From Clostridia bacterium (GTDB lineage: Bacteria > Bacillota > Clostridia > Christensenellales > Aristaeellaceae): DNA of 64,000 nucleotides. Under the pieces are notes generated by a model. That model had not been told where the DNA came from. It saw only the letters and a program-made list of their open reading frames with translations, and did no database searches. A program made the translations under genes and the position numbers. This document shows, one piece after another, positions 26,500 through 35,871 of the stretch. The stretch lies in assembly GCA_017396845.1 (NCBI GenBank), contig JAFQKQ010000118.1, forward strand, positions 1 to 64,000, in the 5' to 3' direction. Position 1 is the first letter of the stretch; each line of letters starts with the position of its first letter.

Positions 26500-27006
26500 T
26501 TATTCGTCGGTCGTGTAGCAGGAAACGATTTCTCCGATGAAGATGGTGTGGAAGTCGCGTGCGGGATAGGAGCGGGCGATGACGCTTTCGTCCATTCTGT
26601 CGCCGGTCATATCCTGAATGAGGCGGGTTTTACATTCAAAGTGAAGCCCGCATTCCTTGATGATGGGGCAGGAAACGTGCTGCGAGGGAGAGGCGGTAAT
26701 GCCGTGACCTTCAAATTTATTGCCGTCTCGTCCGGAAGCGGTTCCGGCAAAAGCCAAAGCGGCGGACAAGTCGTTTTTTGTGGGAATGCTTACGGTGAAT
26801 TCGCTTTCTTTCAGCATGATTCCGTGCGTGTGCCTCTGCGGGCGCACGACGGCGATAAACACGGGGCGGTTCCACATGTAGCCGATGGAGCCCCAGCCGA
26901 TGGTCATGGTGTTGGGCGCGTCTTTTCCGGAAGTCAGAAATGCACGGCCCTTGGAAAGCGCGTCGGTTGCAAACTCAATGGATTCGATGTAAGAAAGATA
27001 TTTCAT
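26500..27006 (-). CDS. Flavin reductase / FMN-binding split-barrel protein
   Basis: 168 residues of the flavin-reductase-like FMN-binding fold: TIGWGSIGYMWNRPVFIAVVRPQRHT and the SIPTKNDLSAALAFAGTASGRD segment are typical. Such proteins bind FMN and may reduce flavin or act as electron carriers. Its position between GH127 and GH27 genes with about 15-50 base gaps suggests co-expression, although the metabolic link is unclear. Confidence 0.82.
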   Translation of the reverse strand: MKYLSYIESIEFATDALSKGRAFLTSGKDAPNTMTIGWGSIGYMWNRPVFIAVVRPQRHTHGIMLKESEFTVSIPTKNDLSAALAFAGTASGRDGNKFEGHGITASPSQHVSCPIIKECGLHFECKTRLIQDMTGDRMDESVIARSYPARDFHTIFIGEIVSCYTTDE

Positions 27007-27053
27007 GTTGAACCTCCTTGGCTTTTCATAAGCGTATGATGCGGCGTCCGGGG

Positions 27054-28322
27054 TTATCCCTTCAGACGAACGACGCGCGAGGCATGCGGCCTGATTTCAA
27101 AGGAAATTGCATTTTCCGCAAACGGTATGTCGTCGCCCGTCCAAAGATCGGTAAGCGACAATACGGGCGACTCGGTGATATCCGCAAACGGAACGGATAT
27201 GCGGATCAATCTGTCGGACGTATTGAAAAGTGCGGCAACGGGATTTCCTTCGGTATCGAGATTTGTCCATACGGCGTATGCATCCGTTCGTTCCACCTGT
27301 CTGGCCGCATGTTCACTTTTGGTGAGAGACAGAATTTCCCTGTTTGTAAGTATGCTCTTTGTAAACGCGTCAAGGCGCGTAAGCTCGCCGCCCATCATGA
27401 GCGGAGCGCGGAAGATACACCAAAGGCTCATCAAAGTGATCTGCTCGTCCTTTGAAAGATTCGAAGGAATGCCGCCTTTCCACATGCGAAGCGTTCCCAG
27501 CGGCAGCATATCCGCATCCGGCCAGCAGCCGGGCTTTACATACGCCTGCCATGCCTCCATTCGGTCGAACATATTATGAACCAGCGGCCATTCATCCCAA
27601 AGATCATCCGTAATGCGCCACATATTGGCATGTTTTGAAAGGTGCCACGCGCTGTCGGTCTTTGCGGGGCCGGGGGAGAGAGACAGCACCATTTCGCGCC
27701 CGGTTTTGTCGATGGCGGAACGAATCATTTCAATATCCGCTCTGGCGGCGTAGGAATTGTTCGGGTCGTAATCGGTTCTGAGGATATCGTCCGCCTTTAT
27801 GTAGTCTACGCCCCATTCGCTGTACAATTCAAATATGGAATCGTAATACGCCTGTGCGCCGGGATGCGCGGGGTTCAGGGCGTACATATCCGTGTTCCAT
27901 CTGCATTCGCGGAAGGGGAGCACGATTTCCCGCGCAGTGTACCTTGTTCCCTTGATCGGGAAATCGGAATACACCGCCTGACGGGGAATGCCGCGCATGA
28001 TATGAATGCCGAACTTCAAACCCATATTGTGAATGGTCTCGGCAATCTCCTGAAAGCCGGAGGGGAAGCGGTTGTATGCGGGCAAGAGGCGGCCGTAGGT
28101 ATCCATGGTAAGGCGGGCAAAGGGATGGTATTCGGTGCTGTCCGCCGTGGGCTCCGACCATTGAATATCGCAGACGACGTATTCGTAGCCGAAGGGGAGC
28201 AGCTGATCTCTCATGACCTTGGCGTTTTCCAAAAGCTGTTTTTCATTGACTGACGCGCCGTATGAGTCCCAGCTGTTCCAGCCCATCGGCGGCGTAAGCG
28301 CGGCAAGATCCTTTTTAAACAT
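27054..28322 (-). CDS. GH27 alpha-galactosidase-like glycoside hydrolase
   Basis: 422 residues: the GH27 barrel start TPPMGWNSWDSYG, catalytic nucleophile in DYIKADDI (Asp of the K-x-D motif) and acid/base in MWRITDDLWD. No signal peptide. The C-terminal beta-domain is short. It would remove alpha-galactosyl (or related alpha-linked) units from imported oligosaccharides. Clustered with GH127, consistent with degrading plant side chains. Confidence 0.87.
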   Translation of the reverse strand: MFKKDLAALTPPMGWNSWDSYGASVNEKQLLENAKVMRDQLLPFGYEYVVCDIQWSEPTADSTEYHPFARLTMDTYGRLLPAYNRFPSGFQEIAETIHNMGLKFGIHIMRGIPRQAVYSDFPIKGTRYTAREIVLPFRECRWNTDMYALNPAHPGAQAYYDSIFELYSEWGVDYIKADDILRTDYDPNNSYAARADIEMIRSAIDKTGREMVLSLSPGPAKTDSAWHLSKHANMWRITDDLWDEWPLVHNMFDRMEAWQAYVKPGCWPDADMLPLGTLRMWKGGIPSNLSKDEQITLMSLWCIFRAPLMMGGELTRLDAFTKSILTNREILSLTKSEHAARQVERTDAYAVWTNLDTEGNPVAALFNTSDRLIRISVPFADITESPVLSLTDLWTGDDIPFAENAISFEIRPHASRVVRLKG

Positions 28323-28337
28323 AATATAGCCTCCTGA

Positions 28338-29384
28338 TCAGAGAAGTGATGTGATTACATACATATATGCGGGGATAAACAAAAGGGAAAGCGCCGTGGT
28401 AAGCGCGGTTGCGCCCGCAACGTATTCATCATCTCCGCCGCAGCCGGCTTCTACAATGGTCGTCTGTGTCATGATGGGCATGGACGCTTCAATGATGAAA
28501 GTGTGCAGCATGACGGGCGTTAAAAGAACGCTTGAGGGATCCGCCGATTTATATATGAGCGACAGACCGATTACCAGCATGGGAACCAGTATAAACCTTC
28601 CGATGCATATGGAGATATAGCCCTTTTCAAAGCGCATGTGCTTTGTGCGTATCATGCGCATTAATACGCAGCCCGTATATACCAGAGACAACGGCGTTAC
28701 AGAGGAGCCGATATAACCTGCGGAGGACATGACGAAATCGGGCAGAGACACGCCCAGAAGTACGCATGCGGATGAAACGATCAGAAAGATCAGGGGAAGC
28801 GGAACGGCTTTATTAAGCCTTGAGAGCGCGTTTTTCGCAGGGATGTATTTGGAATTGGATTTGTCCTTTGAAAATATGTACTCGGGAATCAGGCGCAGGC
28901 TTGTTTCTTCTTTGGGTTTTCCGCCGTCCCTTCGCATGAGCGAAAAACCCAGCGTCCAGAAAAGCGTTGTGTTTGCAATATAATAGATGAGCGTATAGGA
29001 TACTGCATCCTCGCCGAACAATGCGCGGCATACGGGAAGACCGATGAATACGCTGTTTGAAAATGTGAACATGACGACATATGCGCCGCGCCGATTTTCG
29101 GGTATTTTAAGAAGCCGCGATAAAAGAAAGCTTACCGAGGCTGCGATCAGCAGCGACAGCGCGGGAATGATGAGTCCTGCCGCCATGCCGAGCAGGCTTT
29201 CCGCAGTGAATTTTTCAAATATGTTGCTTACAATTGTTGCGGGCAGTGCAATTTTTAAAACGAAGCGCGAAAGAAACCTCGATTCCTTTTCCTGAATCCA
29301 TCCGAACTTGGTCAAAAGCATTCCTACGGATATCATCAGGAATATGGACAGCACAACCTCGACCGCACTGATGACAGCTTGCAT
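28338..29384 (-). CDS. AEC-family transporter
   Basis: 348 residues with about ten hydrophobic segments and the family start V-L-S-I-F-L-M-I-S-V-G. Auxin-efflux-carrier-like permeases move organic acids (malate, malonate) or similar anions. It starts about 100 bases after the transporter gene of the bifurcating operon but has its own promoter at 29415-29443, so it may be linked either to that operon or to the glycan genes. Confidence 0.85.
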   Translation of the reverse strand: MQAVISAVEVVLSIFLMISVGMLLTKFGWIQEKESRFLSRFVLKIALPATIVSNIFEKFTAESLLGMAAGLIIPALSLLIAASVSFLLSRLLKIPENRRGAYVVMFTFSNSVFIGLPVCRALFGEDAVSYTLIYYIANTTLFWTLGFSLMRRDGGKPKEETSLRLIPEYIFSKDKSNSKYIPAKNALSRLNKAVPLPLIFLIVSSACVLLGVSLPDFVMSSAGYIGSSVTPLSLVYTGCVLMRMIRTKHMRFEKGYISICIGRFILVPMLVIGLSLIYKSADPSSVLLTPVMLHTFIIEASMPIMTQTTIVEAGCGGDDEYVAGATALTTALSLLFIPAYMYVITSLL

Positions 29385-29391
29385 AATAAAA

Positions 29392-29435
29392 CCCCTTTAA
29401 CTGTGTATGCTTCCATGATACGCAGTTTAAAGGGG
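29392..29435 (-). terminator. Hairpin ending the Hdr-Flx operon and overlapping the AEC promoter
   Basis: CCCCTTTA…ACTG…GTAT on the plus strand at 29392-29407 pairs with a slightly imperfect complement to 29435 (one mismatch, one extra T). On the minus strand it is followed by TTTTATT, a terminator-like arrangement after the AspT-type gene. The AEC promoter lies inside the same repeat. Confidence 0.65.
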
Positions 29436-29443
29436 AATGTCAA
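29415..29443 (-). promoter_or_regulatory. Promoter for AEC transporter gene
   Basis: On the minus strand TTGACA, 17-base spacer, TATCAT; about 30 bases before the start codon. Confidence 0.65.
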
Positions 29444-29474
29444 TAAGCGAATAAGAAATATAGGCGCGAATGCC

Positions 29475-30701
29475 TTAGAACAGTATAATCAGGAACTGGG
29501 ATACCAGAACCACGGCGATCAGCGCGATCGGATAGGTAGCCGCATAGGCGGAGGCTACGTCCTCCGTCTTTGCTACATTGATCAGCGTGCCGAGGGCGGG
29601 GGTGGAAGTCATGCCGCCGGTGATGGAGCCGAGCGAGTTTAAAAGGCTCAGCTTCAGTATGTATCTGGCGAACAGATAGCCCATGACCATCGGGAAGAGC
29701 GTCATGAATACGCCGTAGAAGAAGTAAATCACTTCGAGGTTCTTGATGAAGTTCGCGCCGCCCGATACGCCCGCGCCGATTAAGAACAGCATAAGGCCGA
29801 ATTCGCGAAATACCTTGAGCGTGGTGTCCTTCGGCATGATGGAAACAGAGCCCACGCGCCCGAAATGTCCGAAGATGAGCGCAATCAAAAGGCAGCCGCC
29901 GGTGGTGGTCAGGGAGAAGGTGGTGCCCGAAAGGCCGTCTCCGGAGAGCGGGATCTTGATCATGCCGACAAAGATACCTGCGATGGCGGCGAGCATAAAG
30001 GGCATAAAACCGAAGGAATCCATCTGAATCAGCGTGCGCTCAGTTTTCGTGGATTCGCCGCCCTTTACCGATACCAGCTTCGCGCGTTCTTCGGCCATGT
30101 TTGCACGGGTGATTTTCGGAATCAGCTGTACAAACAGCACCACGCCGATTACGCCGAAGATGTAGGCAATGCCGTTTCCGGCGGTAACTACATCTTCATA
30201 CGCTTCGCCGACCGTGGCTTTCGCTGCGGAGAAGGCGGGGGTTGAGGTGAGCGCGCCGGAGAGGAGACCGGTGACCATAGCGGTCAGGTATTCGTGGTCG
30301 ACGTTTGTTGTGGCGCGTGCAAAGAGTATGCACAGAACCGCCGCAATGCCGCCGGTTACGATGATCACAAGGCCCAGAAGTACGTAGGAAGTGAAGTTCC
30401 TTTTCATGTTTCCGAAGAACTTCGGGCCTGCGATAAAGCCTACGGAGGTTACAAAGAGTATAAGCCCCACATTTTCAATGATCTTGAGCGCGTTTTTCGT
30501 GTAGGACGGAAGCTGCACTTCCAGATTGTCGTAAAACAGGCAGCCGAAAACGAGGGATACGATGAATACGCCCGCCGTTCCCAAGGATACGCCCTTGATG
30601 GTTATTCTGCCGAGCAGGTATCCGGCGGCGGCAATTGCGAATACGCAGAACATCAAAAACGTGATTCCGGTGATCGAGATCACGCCGTTAAAGAGAGTCA
30701 T
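29475..30701 (-). CDS. AspT/YidE-type aspartate:alanine exchanger-family transporter
   Basis: 408 residues, eleven or so hydrophobic segments, made of two related halves: a G-A-L-T-S-T-P-A motif near residue 152 and G-G-M-T-S-T-P-A near residue 372. The cytoplasmic TrkA-C (RCK) domains found between halves in AspT and YidE are absent, giving a stripped-down form. Family members exchange dicarboxylates or amino acids (aspartate/alanine, or succinate). As the last gene of the Hdr-Flx-fumarate-reductase operon, it could bring in a dicarboxylate and release succinate; this is inference. Confidence 0.82.
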   Translation of the reverse strand: MTLFNGVISITGITFLMFCVFAIAAAGYLLGRITIKGVSLGTAGVFIVSLVFGCLFYDNLEVQLPSYTKNALKIIENVGLILFVTSVGFIAGPKFFGNMKRNFTSYVLLGLVIIVTGGIAAVLCILFARATTNVDHEYLTAMVTGLLSGALTSTPAFSAAKATVGEAYEDVVTAGNGIAYIFGVIGVVLFVQLIPKITRANMAEERAKLVSVKGGESTKTERTLIQMDSFGFMPFMLAAIAGIFVGMIKIPLSGDGLSGTTFSLTTTGGCLLIALIFGHFGRVGSVSIMPKDTTLKVFREFGLMLFLIGAGVSGGANFIKNLEVIYFFYGVFMTLFPMVMGYLFARYILKLSLLNSLGSITGGMTSTPALGTLINVAKTEDVASAYAATYPIALIAVVLVSQFLIILF

Positions 30702-30722
30702 TTGGCCTTCGACCTTTCCAAT

Positions 30723-32318
30723 TTACTTTCTGCGATAATCGGGGAGGAGCTTGGGAGATACTTTGCAGGTGTCTACGTTTGCATCTTCAAGTTCCTTTTC
30801 AAAGCGGTCTACATGCGAAAGTGTGAGCGCGCCCAAAGTAACTTCGCGGCTCTTCTTCGCGGCGTTCTTGCCCGCGCTTCTTCCGAACACGATGATGTCG
30901 AGCAGGGAATTGCCCATCAGGCGGTTTCTTCCGTGAATACCGCCGACGGCCTCGCCGGCTACGTACAGGTTTTTGACGTTCGTTGTCATGCCGTCTTCAT
31001 CGATATCCAAGCCGCCGTTCTGATAGTGGAGCGTGGGATATACGAGGATCGGCTCAACGCGGATGTCGATGCCGTACTTTTCAAACATGCGCATCATGGC
31101 GGGAATGCGTTTTTCGATTGTGCCTGCGCCGCCGATCTTTTCGATCATGGGCGTATCCAGCCATACGCCGAAGCCGTTTCCGGTTTCTACGCCGTTTTCG
31201 CGCGTAGAGCACTCGCGAATGATGGAGGCGGCGGATACATCGCGCGTTTCGAGCGGATGCATGAACGCTTCGCCGTTTTTATTGATGAGCTTTGCGCCGA
31301 GGGAGCGCACCTTTTCGGTGACGAGCGCGCCGAAAATCTGCTCGGGGTATGCTGCGCCGGTGGGATGATACTGAAGGGTATCGGCGTAGAGCAGCTTCGC
31401 GCCTGCGCGGTAGCCCAGCACCAGTCCGTCGGCGGTTGCGCCGTAGTGGTTGGAGGTGGGGAAGCCCTGATAGTGCATGCGTCCCGCGCCGCCGGTTGCG
31501 ATGACGACGGTCTTCGCGCGTGCCGCCATGATTTCGCCCGTCTCCATGTTGAGAAGCACCGCGCCCGCTGCGTTTCCGTTTTCATCCAGAATCAGCTCGA
31601 TTGCGCTTGTGAAATCGACGACCGGGATTTCGCGGTTCAGAACCTCATCGCGCAGGGTGCGCATGATCTCCGCGCCGGAATAGTCCTTTGCCGCATGCAT
31701 GCGCTTTCTGGACGTACCGCCGCCGTGGGTGGTGATCATGTTGCCGTCTTTGTCCTTGTCAAATTCTACGCCCAGCTCGCTCAGCCATTCGATGGCATCC
31801 GGCGCATCGCACACGAGCTTTCTTAAAAGCTCGCGCTTGGCGGCAAAGTGTCCGCCGCCGAATGCGTCTACAAAGTGAATTGCGGGGGAATCGTTAGGCT
31901 TGTCAGCCGCCTGAATGCCGCCCTCCGCCATCATGGTGTTGGCGTCGCCGATTCTGAGCTTCGTTACGATCATTACGTTTGCGCCCGCTTCGTGCGCCTC
32001 AATTGCCGCCGATGCGCCTGCGCCACCGCCGCCGATGACCAAAACGTCCACATCGTAAGCGGGGGAAGAAAGATCGATTTTCATATCACGGATGCGGGAA
32101 TGCGCCTCCAGCATTTCCGAAAGCTCCTTGGGCACCTTTTCGCCCTTGTTGGGGCCTACGGTAAGCACGCGGAACTCATCCTGCTTATAATCCGGATGAT
32201 AGGCGGCGAGCAGCTGTTCCTTTTCGTCCGCCGTCATGCGCCTTGGCTCCAGCGCGATATTCTTATCTCTTGCGGCTTCCACCTTTTTGATGGATTCCTG
32301 AAATTTCTCGGAATACAT
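30723..32318 (-). CDS. Fumarate reductase / succinate dehydrogenase-type flavoprotein
   Basis: 531 residues, soluble, with FAD dinucleotide motif VIGGGGAGASAA near residue 94, HPTG, an active-site Arg in SEKVRS-like EKVRSLGAKL, the H-G-G-G-T-S-R-K-R segment and a YPTLHYQNGGL FAD motif near residue 452. Unusually about 85 residues precede the FAD fold, and no membrane anchor subunit gene follows. It lies directly after a 2Fe-2S/4Fe-4S partner gene and after hdr and flx genes, so electrons can come from them. The substrate is fumarate or a related enoate such as mesaconate or an acrylate; L-aspartate oxidase is less likely in this context. Confidence 0.85.
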   Translation of the reverse strand: MYSEKFQESIKKVEAARDKNIALEPRRMTADEKEQLLAAYHPDYKQDEFRVLTVGPNKGEKVPKELSEMLEAHSRIRDMKIDLSSPAYDVDVLVIGGGGAGASAAIEAHEAGANVMIVTKLRIGDANTMMAEGGIQAADKPNDSPAIHFVDAFGGGHFAAKRELLRKLVCDAPDAIEWLSELGVEFDKDKDGNMITTHGGGTSRKRMHAAKDYSGAEIMRTLRDEVLNREIPVVDFTSAIELILDENGNAAGAVLLNMETGEIMAARAKTVVIATGGAGRMHYQGFPTSNHYGATADGLVLGYRAGAKLLYADTLQYHPTGAAYPEQIFGALVTEKVRSLGAKLINKNGEAFMHPLETRDVSAASIIRECSTRENGVETGNGFGVWLDTPMIEKIGGAGTIEKRIPAMMRMFEKYGIDIRVEPILVYPTLHYQNGGLDIDEDGMTTNVKNLYVAGEAVGGIHGRNRLMGNSLLDIIVFGRSAGKNAAKKSREVTLGALTLSHVDRFEKELEDANVDTCKVSPKLLPDYRRK

Positions 32319-32332
32319 GAATTCGCGCCTCC

Positions 32333-33007
32333 TTATTTCTCAATGTCTCTGTTGTTGTAAAGTTCCTTCATTTCGCTGACGGGCTTTTGCATGAGCGCTT
32401 CGATCAGTTCTTCAAACGTGCCGTCCTTGATTTCCTTAACGCGGTCTTCCAGATGACCGCACTTGGGCGCGAGATATTTTCCGTTGATTCTGCGGGCGAG
32501 CATCGCCACCTGCGGATGAGAAATACCGGCGGGGCAGCGGGCGGAGCAGACGCCGCACATGACGCAGTCGAAGGATTCCTCTGCGCACGCTTTAAAATCG
32601 CCTCTCTGAGCATATGCGATATACTGCATTACGTTAAGCCCCTGCGTACACGCCTTGGTGCATGCGTTGCAGCCGATGCAGGCGTAAATTTCGGGGTACA
32701 GCTGCATCATGATCTGCTGGGTGGGGGATACGTTGTTTATGTCGTACACCTGCTTCACCAGCGGGAAGAAGGGGAGAGTCGCGATATACATATTGTCCTC
32801 TACCTTCGTCTGGCAGGCGAGGCATGCCTTCAGCTCTTGATCGCCCTTGATGCGGTAGATCGTTGCGCATGCGCCGCAGAAGCCGTTTCTGCAGCCGCAG
32901 CCGCGCACGAGCTGATATCCGGCGTATTCCATGGCGCACATGATCGTAAGATTGTCGGGCACCTGATATTTCTTTCCAAACAGAAAAATGTTTACCATAT
33001 TTTCCAT
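32333..33007 (-). CDS. Fumarate reductase-type iron-sulfur subunit
   Basis: 224 residues. N-terminal 2Fe-2S domain with CGCRNGFCGAC near residues 37-47 and a fourth cysteine in CLAC; C-terminal ferredoxin-like part with CIGCNACTKACTQ and CVMCGVCSARCP, the latter two giving two 4Fe-4S clusters. It is the SdhB/FrdB fold, but with no membrane anchor subunit gene. It can accept electrons from a Hdr/Flx donor and pass them to the flavoprotein. Twelve bases or so separate it from the flavoprotein start. Confidence 0.9.
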   Translation of the reverse strand: MENMVNIFLFGKKYQVPDNLTIMCAMEYAGYQLVRGCGCRNGFCGACATIYRIKGDQELKACLACQTKVEDNMYIATLPFFPLVKQVYDINNVSPTQQIMMQLYPEIYACIGCNACTKACTQGLNVMQYIAYAQRGDFKACAEESFDCVMCGVCSARCPAGISHPQVAMLARRINGKYLAPKCGHLEDRVKEIKDGTFEELIEALMQKPVSEMKELYNNRDIEK

Positions 33008-33025
33008 GCCGATTCTCCTTTTCGG

Positions 33026-33859
33026 TCAATACTCGTCCGGAAGCTCGTCCAGCTCGTCCATGCGGAACACGGGGCCGTCCTTGCATACGTATTTCGAACC
33101 GATGTTGCAGCGGCCGCATTTGCCGATACCGCACTTCATGCGAAGCTCCATTGTGGTATAGATCTGCGTCTTATCAAACCCGAGAGCGGAAAGCCCTTCC
33201 AGGGTGAACTTGATCATGATGGGCGGGCCGCAGAGCACGGCGGTTTTATTGGTGTCGAACGCGAGCTCCTTTACGTAGTTCGGAACGAAGCCCACATGTC
33301 CCGTCCAGCCCTCCTGCTCGCGGTCAATGGTGAGGTGTACGTTTACATTTTCATCGTTCACCCATTCGTCTACGATCTCTTTATAGTCCACCAGATCGCT
33401 CATCGAGCGGGAGCCGTACACGATATCGATCTTTCCGTAGCGTTTGGGATAGTAGCGGCAGTAATTGATTACGCTTCTGAGCGGCGCAAGGCCGATGCCG
33501 CCCGCGATGAACAAAAGATCCTTTCCGGCAAATTCATCGTCTACCGGGAAGGGACGGCCGTAGGGGCCGCGGATGGTGACCGCTTGACCTACTTCAGCCT
33601 GATGCAGCCATTCGGTTACGCAGCCGCACTTTTTGATAGAAAACTCCATGTATTCCAGGTTGGTAGGAGAAGAGGTGATGGAGAACATCGCCTCGCCTAC
33701 ACCCGGAATCGAGAGCATGGCGCACTGACCGGGTTTATGGTCAAACACCTTTTTGCCGTCCGGCGTAAGCACGCGGAAAGTTTTCACATCCGGCGTGTCG
33801 ATTCGGATATCCGTAATCACGCCGATTTTCGGAATCAGAGTTTCGGCTCGATTATTCAT
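33026..33859 (-). CDS. flxA: FlxA-like NAD(P)H:flavin Fe-S oxidoreductase subunit
   Basis: 277 residues of the ferredoxin-NADP reductase-like family. FAD binding by AMFSITSSP (R-x-Y-S-type site), NAD(P) binding by AGGIGLAPLRS and LCGPPIMIK, and a C-terminal 2Fe-2S motif CGIGKCGRCNIGSKYVCKDGP. This matches anaerobic sulfite reductase subunit B and FlxA (FloxA), which take electrons from NADH. Its start overlaps the FlxB stop by eight bases, showing tight coupling within the complex. Confidence 0.88.
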   Translation of the reverse strand: MNNRAETLIPKIGVITDIRIDTPDVKTFRVLTPDGKKVFDHKPGQCAMLSIPGVGEAMFSITSSPTNLEYMEFSIKKCGCVTEWLHQAEVGQAVTIRGPYGRPFPVDDEFAGKDLLFIAGGIGLAPLRSVINYCRYYPKRYGKIDIVYGSRSMSDLVDYKEIVDEWVNDENVNVHLTIDREQEGWTGHVGFVPNYVKELAFDTNKTAVLCGPPIMIKFTLEGLSALGFDKTQIYTTMELRMKCGIGKCGRCNIGSKYVCKDGPVFRMDELDELPDEY

Positions 33860-34880
33860 CCTTTTTTCCTCCGAGTGCTTTCATTACTTTTACGATGTTC
33901 ATGTGAATCGGGCAGCGGGAAAGGCAGCGTCCGCAGCCGACGCAACTGAAAAGACCGTTGTTGTTTTCGGGATAATACACGAGCTTGTGCATAAAGCGCT
34001 GACGGAAACGCTCAAGCTGCGAGGTACGGGGCTGACCGGCAGACATTTTCGTGAACTCGGAATACATGCACGAATCCCAGCAGCGATAGCGGATGACGCC
34101 GGAGCCGGTTTTGAAGTCCTTGATATCGTAGCACTGGCAGGTGGGGCATACAAATGTGCACGTTCCGCAGCCAAGGCACGCTTCGGACAGAGACTTCCAT
34201 TCGGGCGCGTCAAAAAATTCTTTGGTCTTTCCGCCGCCGAAGGAAGCGGGAGTGAGAGATGCAAGCGGAAGGCGGTCCATGATCTTATTGATGCTTTCCT
34301 TCTGCTTGGAAACAGCCGCATCGTCCGCCTCTTCGGTGTATTCCGAAATTACCGCCAAAAGCGCTTCGCCCTTTTCGGTATTGGCCGAAAGATAGAGAGA
34401 ATCGTCCGTTTTATAGCACGAAACATCGCCTGCGGGCTCGGAAGGATCGATAGAGAAGGCTTTGCAGAAGCAGGTTTCCAAGGGCCTTGTACAGGCAACG
34501 GATACGATGATGCCATGCTCGCGGCGGGATGCATAATAGGAATCCGCGGGCTCGGTGAGGAACACGTTGTCTAAAACTTCAAAGCTCTTCACGTCGCACG
34601 CGCGAACGCCGAAAACGACGAAATCTTCGGATTCCTTGCGGGTGTCGATGATATCGATGCTTTTACCGGAAACCTGAAAGGCCATCAGATCTTCCGTCTG
34701 CGGGAAGAAAAAGTCCTTCGGGCTTTTTACGGTATTGGTTTTATCCGACCATTTTGCGCCCTGTTCCCATTTTTTGTATTCCGCATCTCCTGCAGAATTG
34801 TCCTGCGGGAGGTAGAGGGGGTACTTGGCTGCGATCGATGCAAATGCAAGATTCAGATTTTCAAGGGAAAGCTTACGCAT
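33852..34880 (-). CDS. flxB: FlxB-like 4Fe-4S subunit
   Basis: 342 residues from the ATG at 34880, which follows GGAGGGAC; the frame extends another 29 codons upstream without a ribosome site. N-terminal FrhB/AsrA-like half has AFGVRACDVKSFEVLD, and the C-terminal half carries two 4Fe-4S motifs, CLGCGTCTFVCPTCQCYD and CVGCGRCLSRCPIH. It resembles FloxB and sulfite-reductase subunit A and should be a bridge in electron transfer between FlxA and the Hdr subunits. Overlaps both neighbours. Confidence 0.85.
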   Translation of the reverse strand: MRKLSLENLNLAFASIAAKYPLYLPQDNSAGDAEYKKWEQGAKWSDKTNTVKSPKDFFFPQTEDLMAFQVSGKSIDIIDTRKESEDFVVFGVRACDVKSFEVLDNVFLTEPADSYYASRREHGIIVSVACTRPLETCFCKAFSIDPSEPAGDVSCYKTDDSLYLSANTEKGEALLAVISEYTEEADDAAVSKQKESINKIMDRLPLASLTPASFGGGKTKEFFDAPEWKSLSEACLGCGTCTFVCPTCQCYDIKDFKTGSGVIRYRCWDSCMYSEFTKMSAGQPRTSQLERFRQRFMHKLVYYPENNNGLFSCVGCGRCLSRCPIHMNIVKVMKALGGKKDE

Positions 34881-35871
34881 TTTGTCCGTCCCTCCAATCA
34901 AAAACCTGACTGGGTTCAAGGTCGCCCGTATCGTAATCGACCAGCGGCGCGCGGGATCCTTCGTCAAGGCCGGCCTGATATTCGCCGTAGAAGGAATCGA
35001 TATCGTTTATGAACTTGCGGTTCAAAAGGTGCAGCGGAATTTTCTGCGGGCAAACGCGGGAGCATTCGCCGCAGTCGGTGCATCGTCCGGCTACGTGGAA
35101 CGCGCGGATGATGTGGAACATCTTTTCTTCAAAGCTGTTTGCCGCCGCTTTATTTTCGACGCCGGAATTCGGGTTGTCGAACACGCACTTTTCGCAGGTG
35201 CACGCGGGGCAAACGTCTCTGCAGGCATTGCAGCGGATGCAGCGGGAAAGTTCGTTCTGCCAGAAATGATATCTTTCGTCCGGCGTCATATTTTCAAGCG
35301 CTTTTACCTGATCGAAGCGGTCGGCGGACGGGGCGAAAACCTCGCCTTCAATCTGTTCGTCAAGCGCAATGTGCGCCCATCCCTTGCAGGATAAGCATTT
35401 TTCAAGAAGCGCTTCTTCTTTGGAGATAAAGGCGGGCGCATCGGAATAGAGGGTATGAACGAGATATCCCTCTTCGGTTTCGGAAATTGCCGTAATTCCA
35501 TCTGCATTTTCGCGGATTTTCTTTTCGTCCGCCATGCCGGAGCAGGGAACGCCTACAGCGTATACCTTCTGCCTGTCAATGCGATGCTCGGTCAGAAGCT
35601 GATTAAACGAAAAGGTATCGCAGGGTTTTAAAAACACCAGGATTTTCCCGGAAAGGGAACGCGTATATTTAATGAGGTATTTGGAAAGATTTGCGCAGGA
35701 AAAATCGTTCCATACGAAATCCTTTTCCAGCTCCTCTGCGCTTTCGAAAAGCGCGGGCGTAATGTCGTAATCGAATTCGCCCTTTTTCCAGCCGAGCACA
35801 TACTTAACTTCTCCGGCGTTCAGTAGAGAAGCTGCTTTGCCGGAAAGCGTTTTAGCAGTTACTTTTTGCAT
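34873..35871 (-). CDS. flxC: FlxC-like 4Fe-4S subunit
   Basis: 332 residues, related in build to FlxB: an N-terminal non-cluster part with VFLKPCDTFSFNQLL and C-P-C-S-G-like region, then CLSCKGWA, CIRCNACRDVCPACTCEKC and CTDCGECSRVCP cluster motifs. Electron-transfer link within a Hdr-Flx complex. It overlaps FlxD by 13 bases on one side and FlxB by eight on the other. Confidence 0.82.
   Translation of the reverse strand: MQKVTAKTLSGKAASLLNAGEVKYVLGWKKGEFDYDITPALFESAEELEKDFVWNDFSCANLSKYLIKYTRSLSGKILVFLKPCDTFSFNQLLTEHRIDRQKVYAVGVPCSGMADEKKIRENADGITAISETEEGYLVHTLYSDAPAFISKEEALLEKCLSCKGWAHIALDEQIEGEVFAPSADRFDQVKALENMTPDERYHFWQNELSRCIRCNACRDVCPACTCEKCVFDNPNSGVENKAAANSFEEKMFHIIRAFHVAGRCTDCGECSRVCPQKIPLHLLNRKFINDIDSFYGEYQAGLDEGSRAPLVDYDTGDLEPSQVFDWRDGQNA

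Noticed and set aside
30294..31826. 510-residue open frame on the plus strand
   Set aside because: It is antisense to the FrdA-like and transporter genes, has no ribosome site and its protein has no recognisable motifs; it is a codon-bias shadow.
32387..33949. 520-residue open frame on the plus strand
   Set aside because: Antisense to the FlxA and Fe-S subunit genes; composition rich in H, A and R and no family match.
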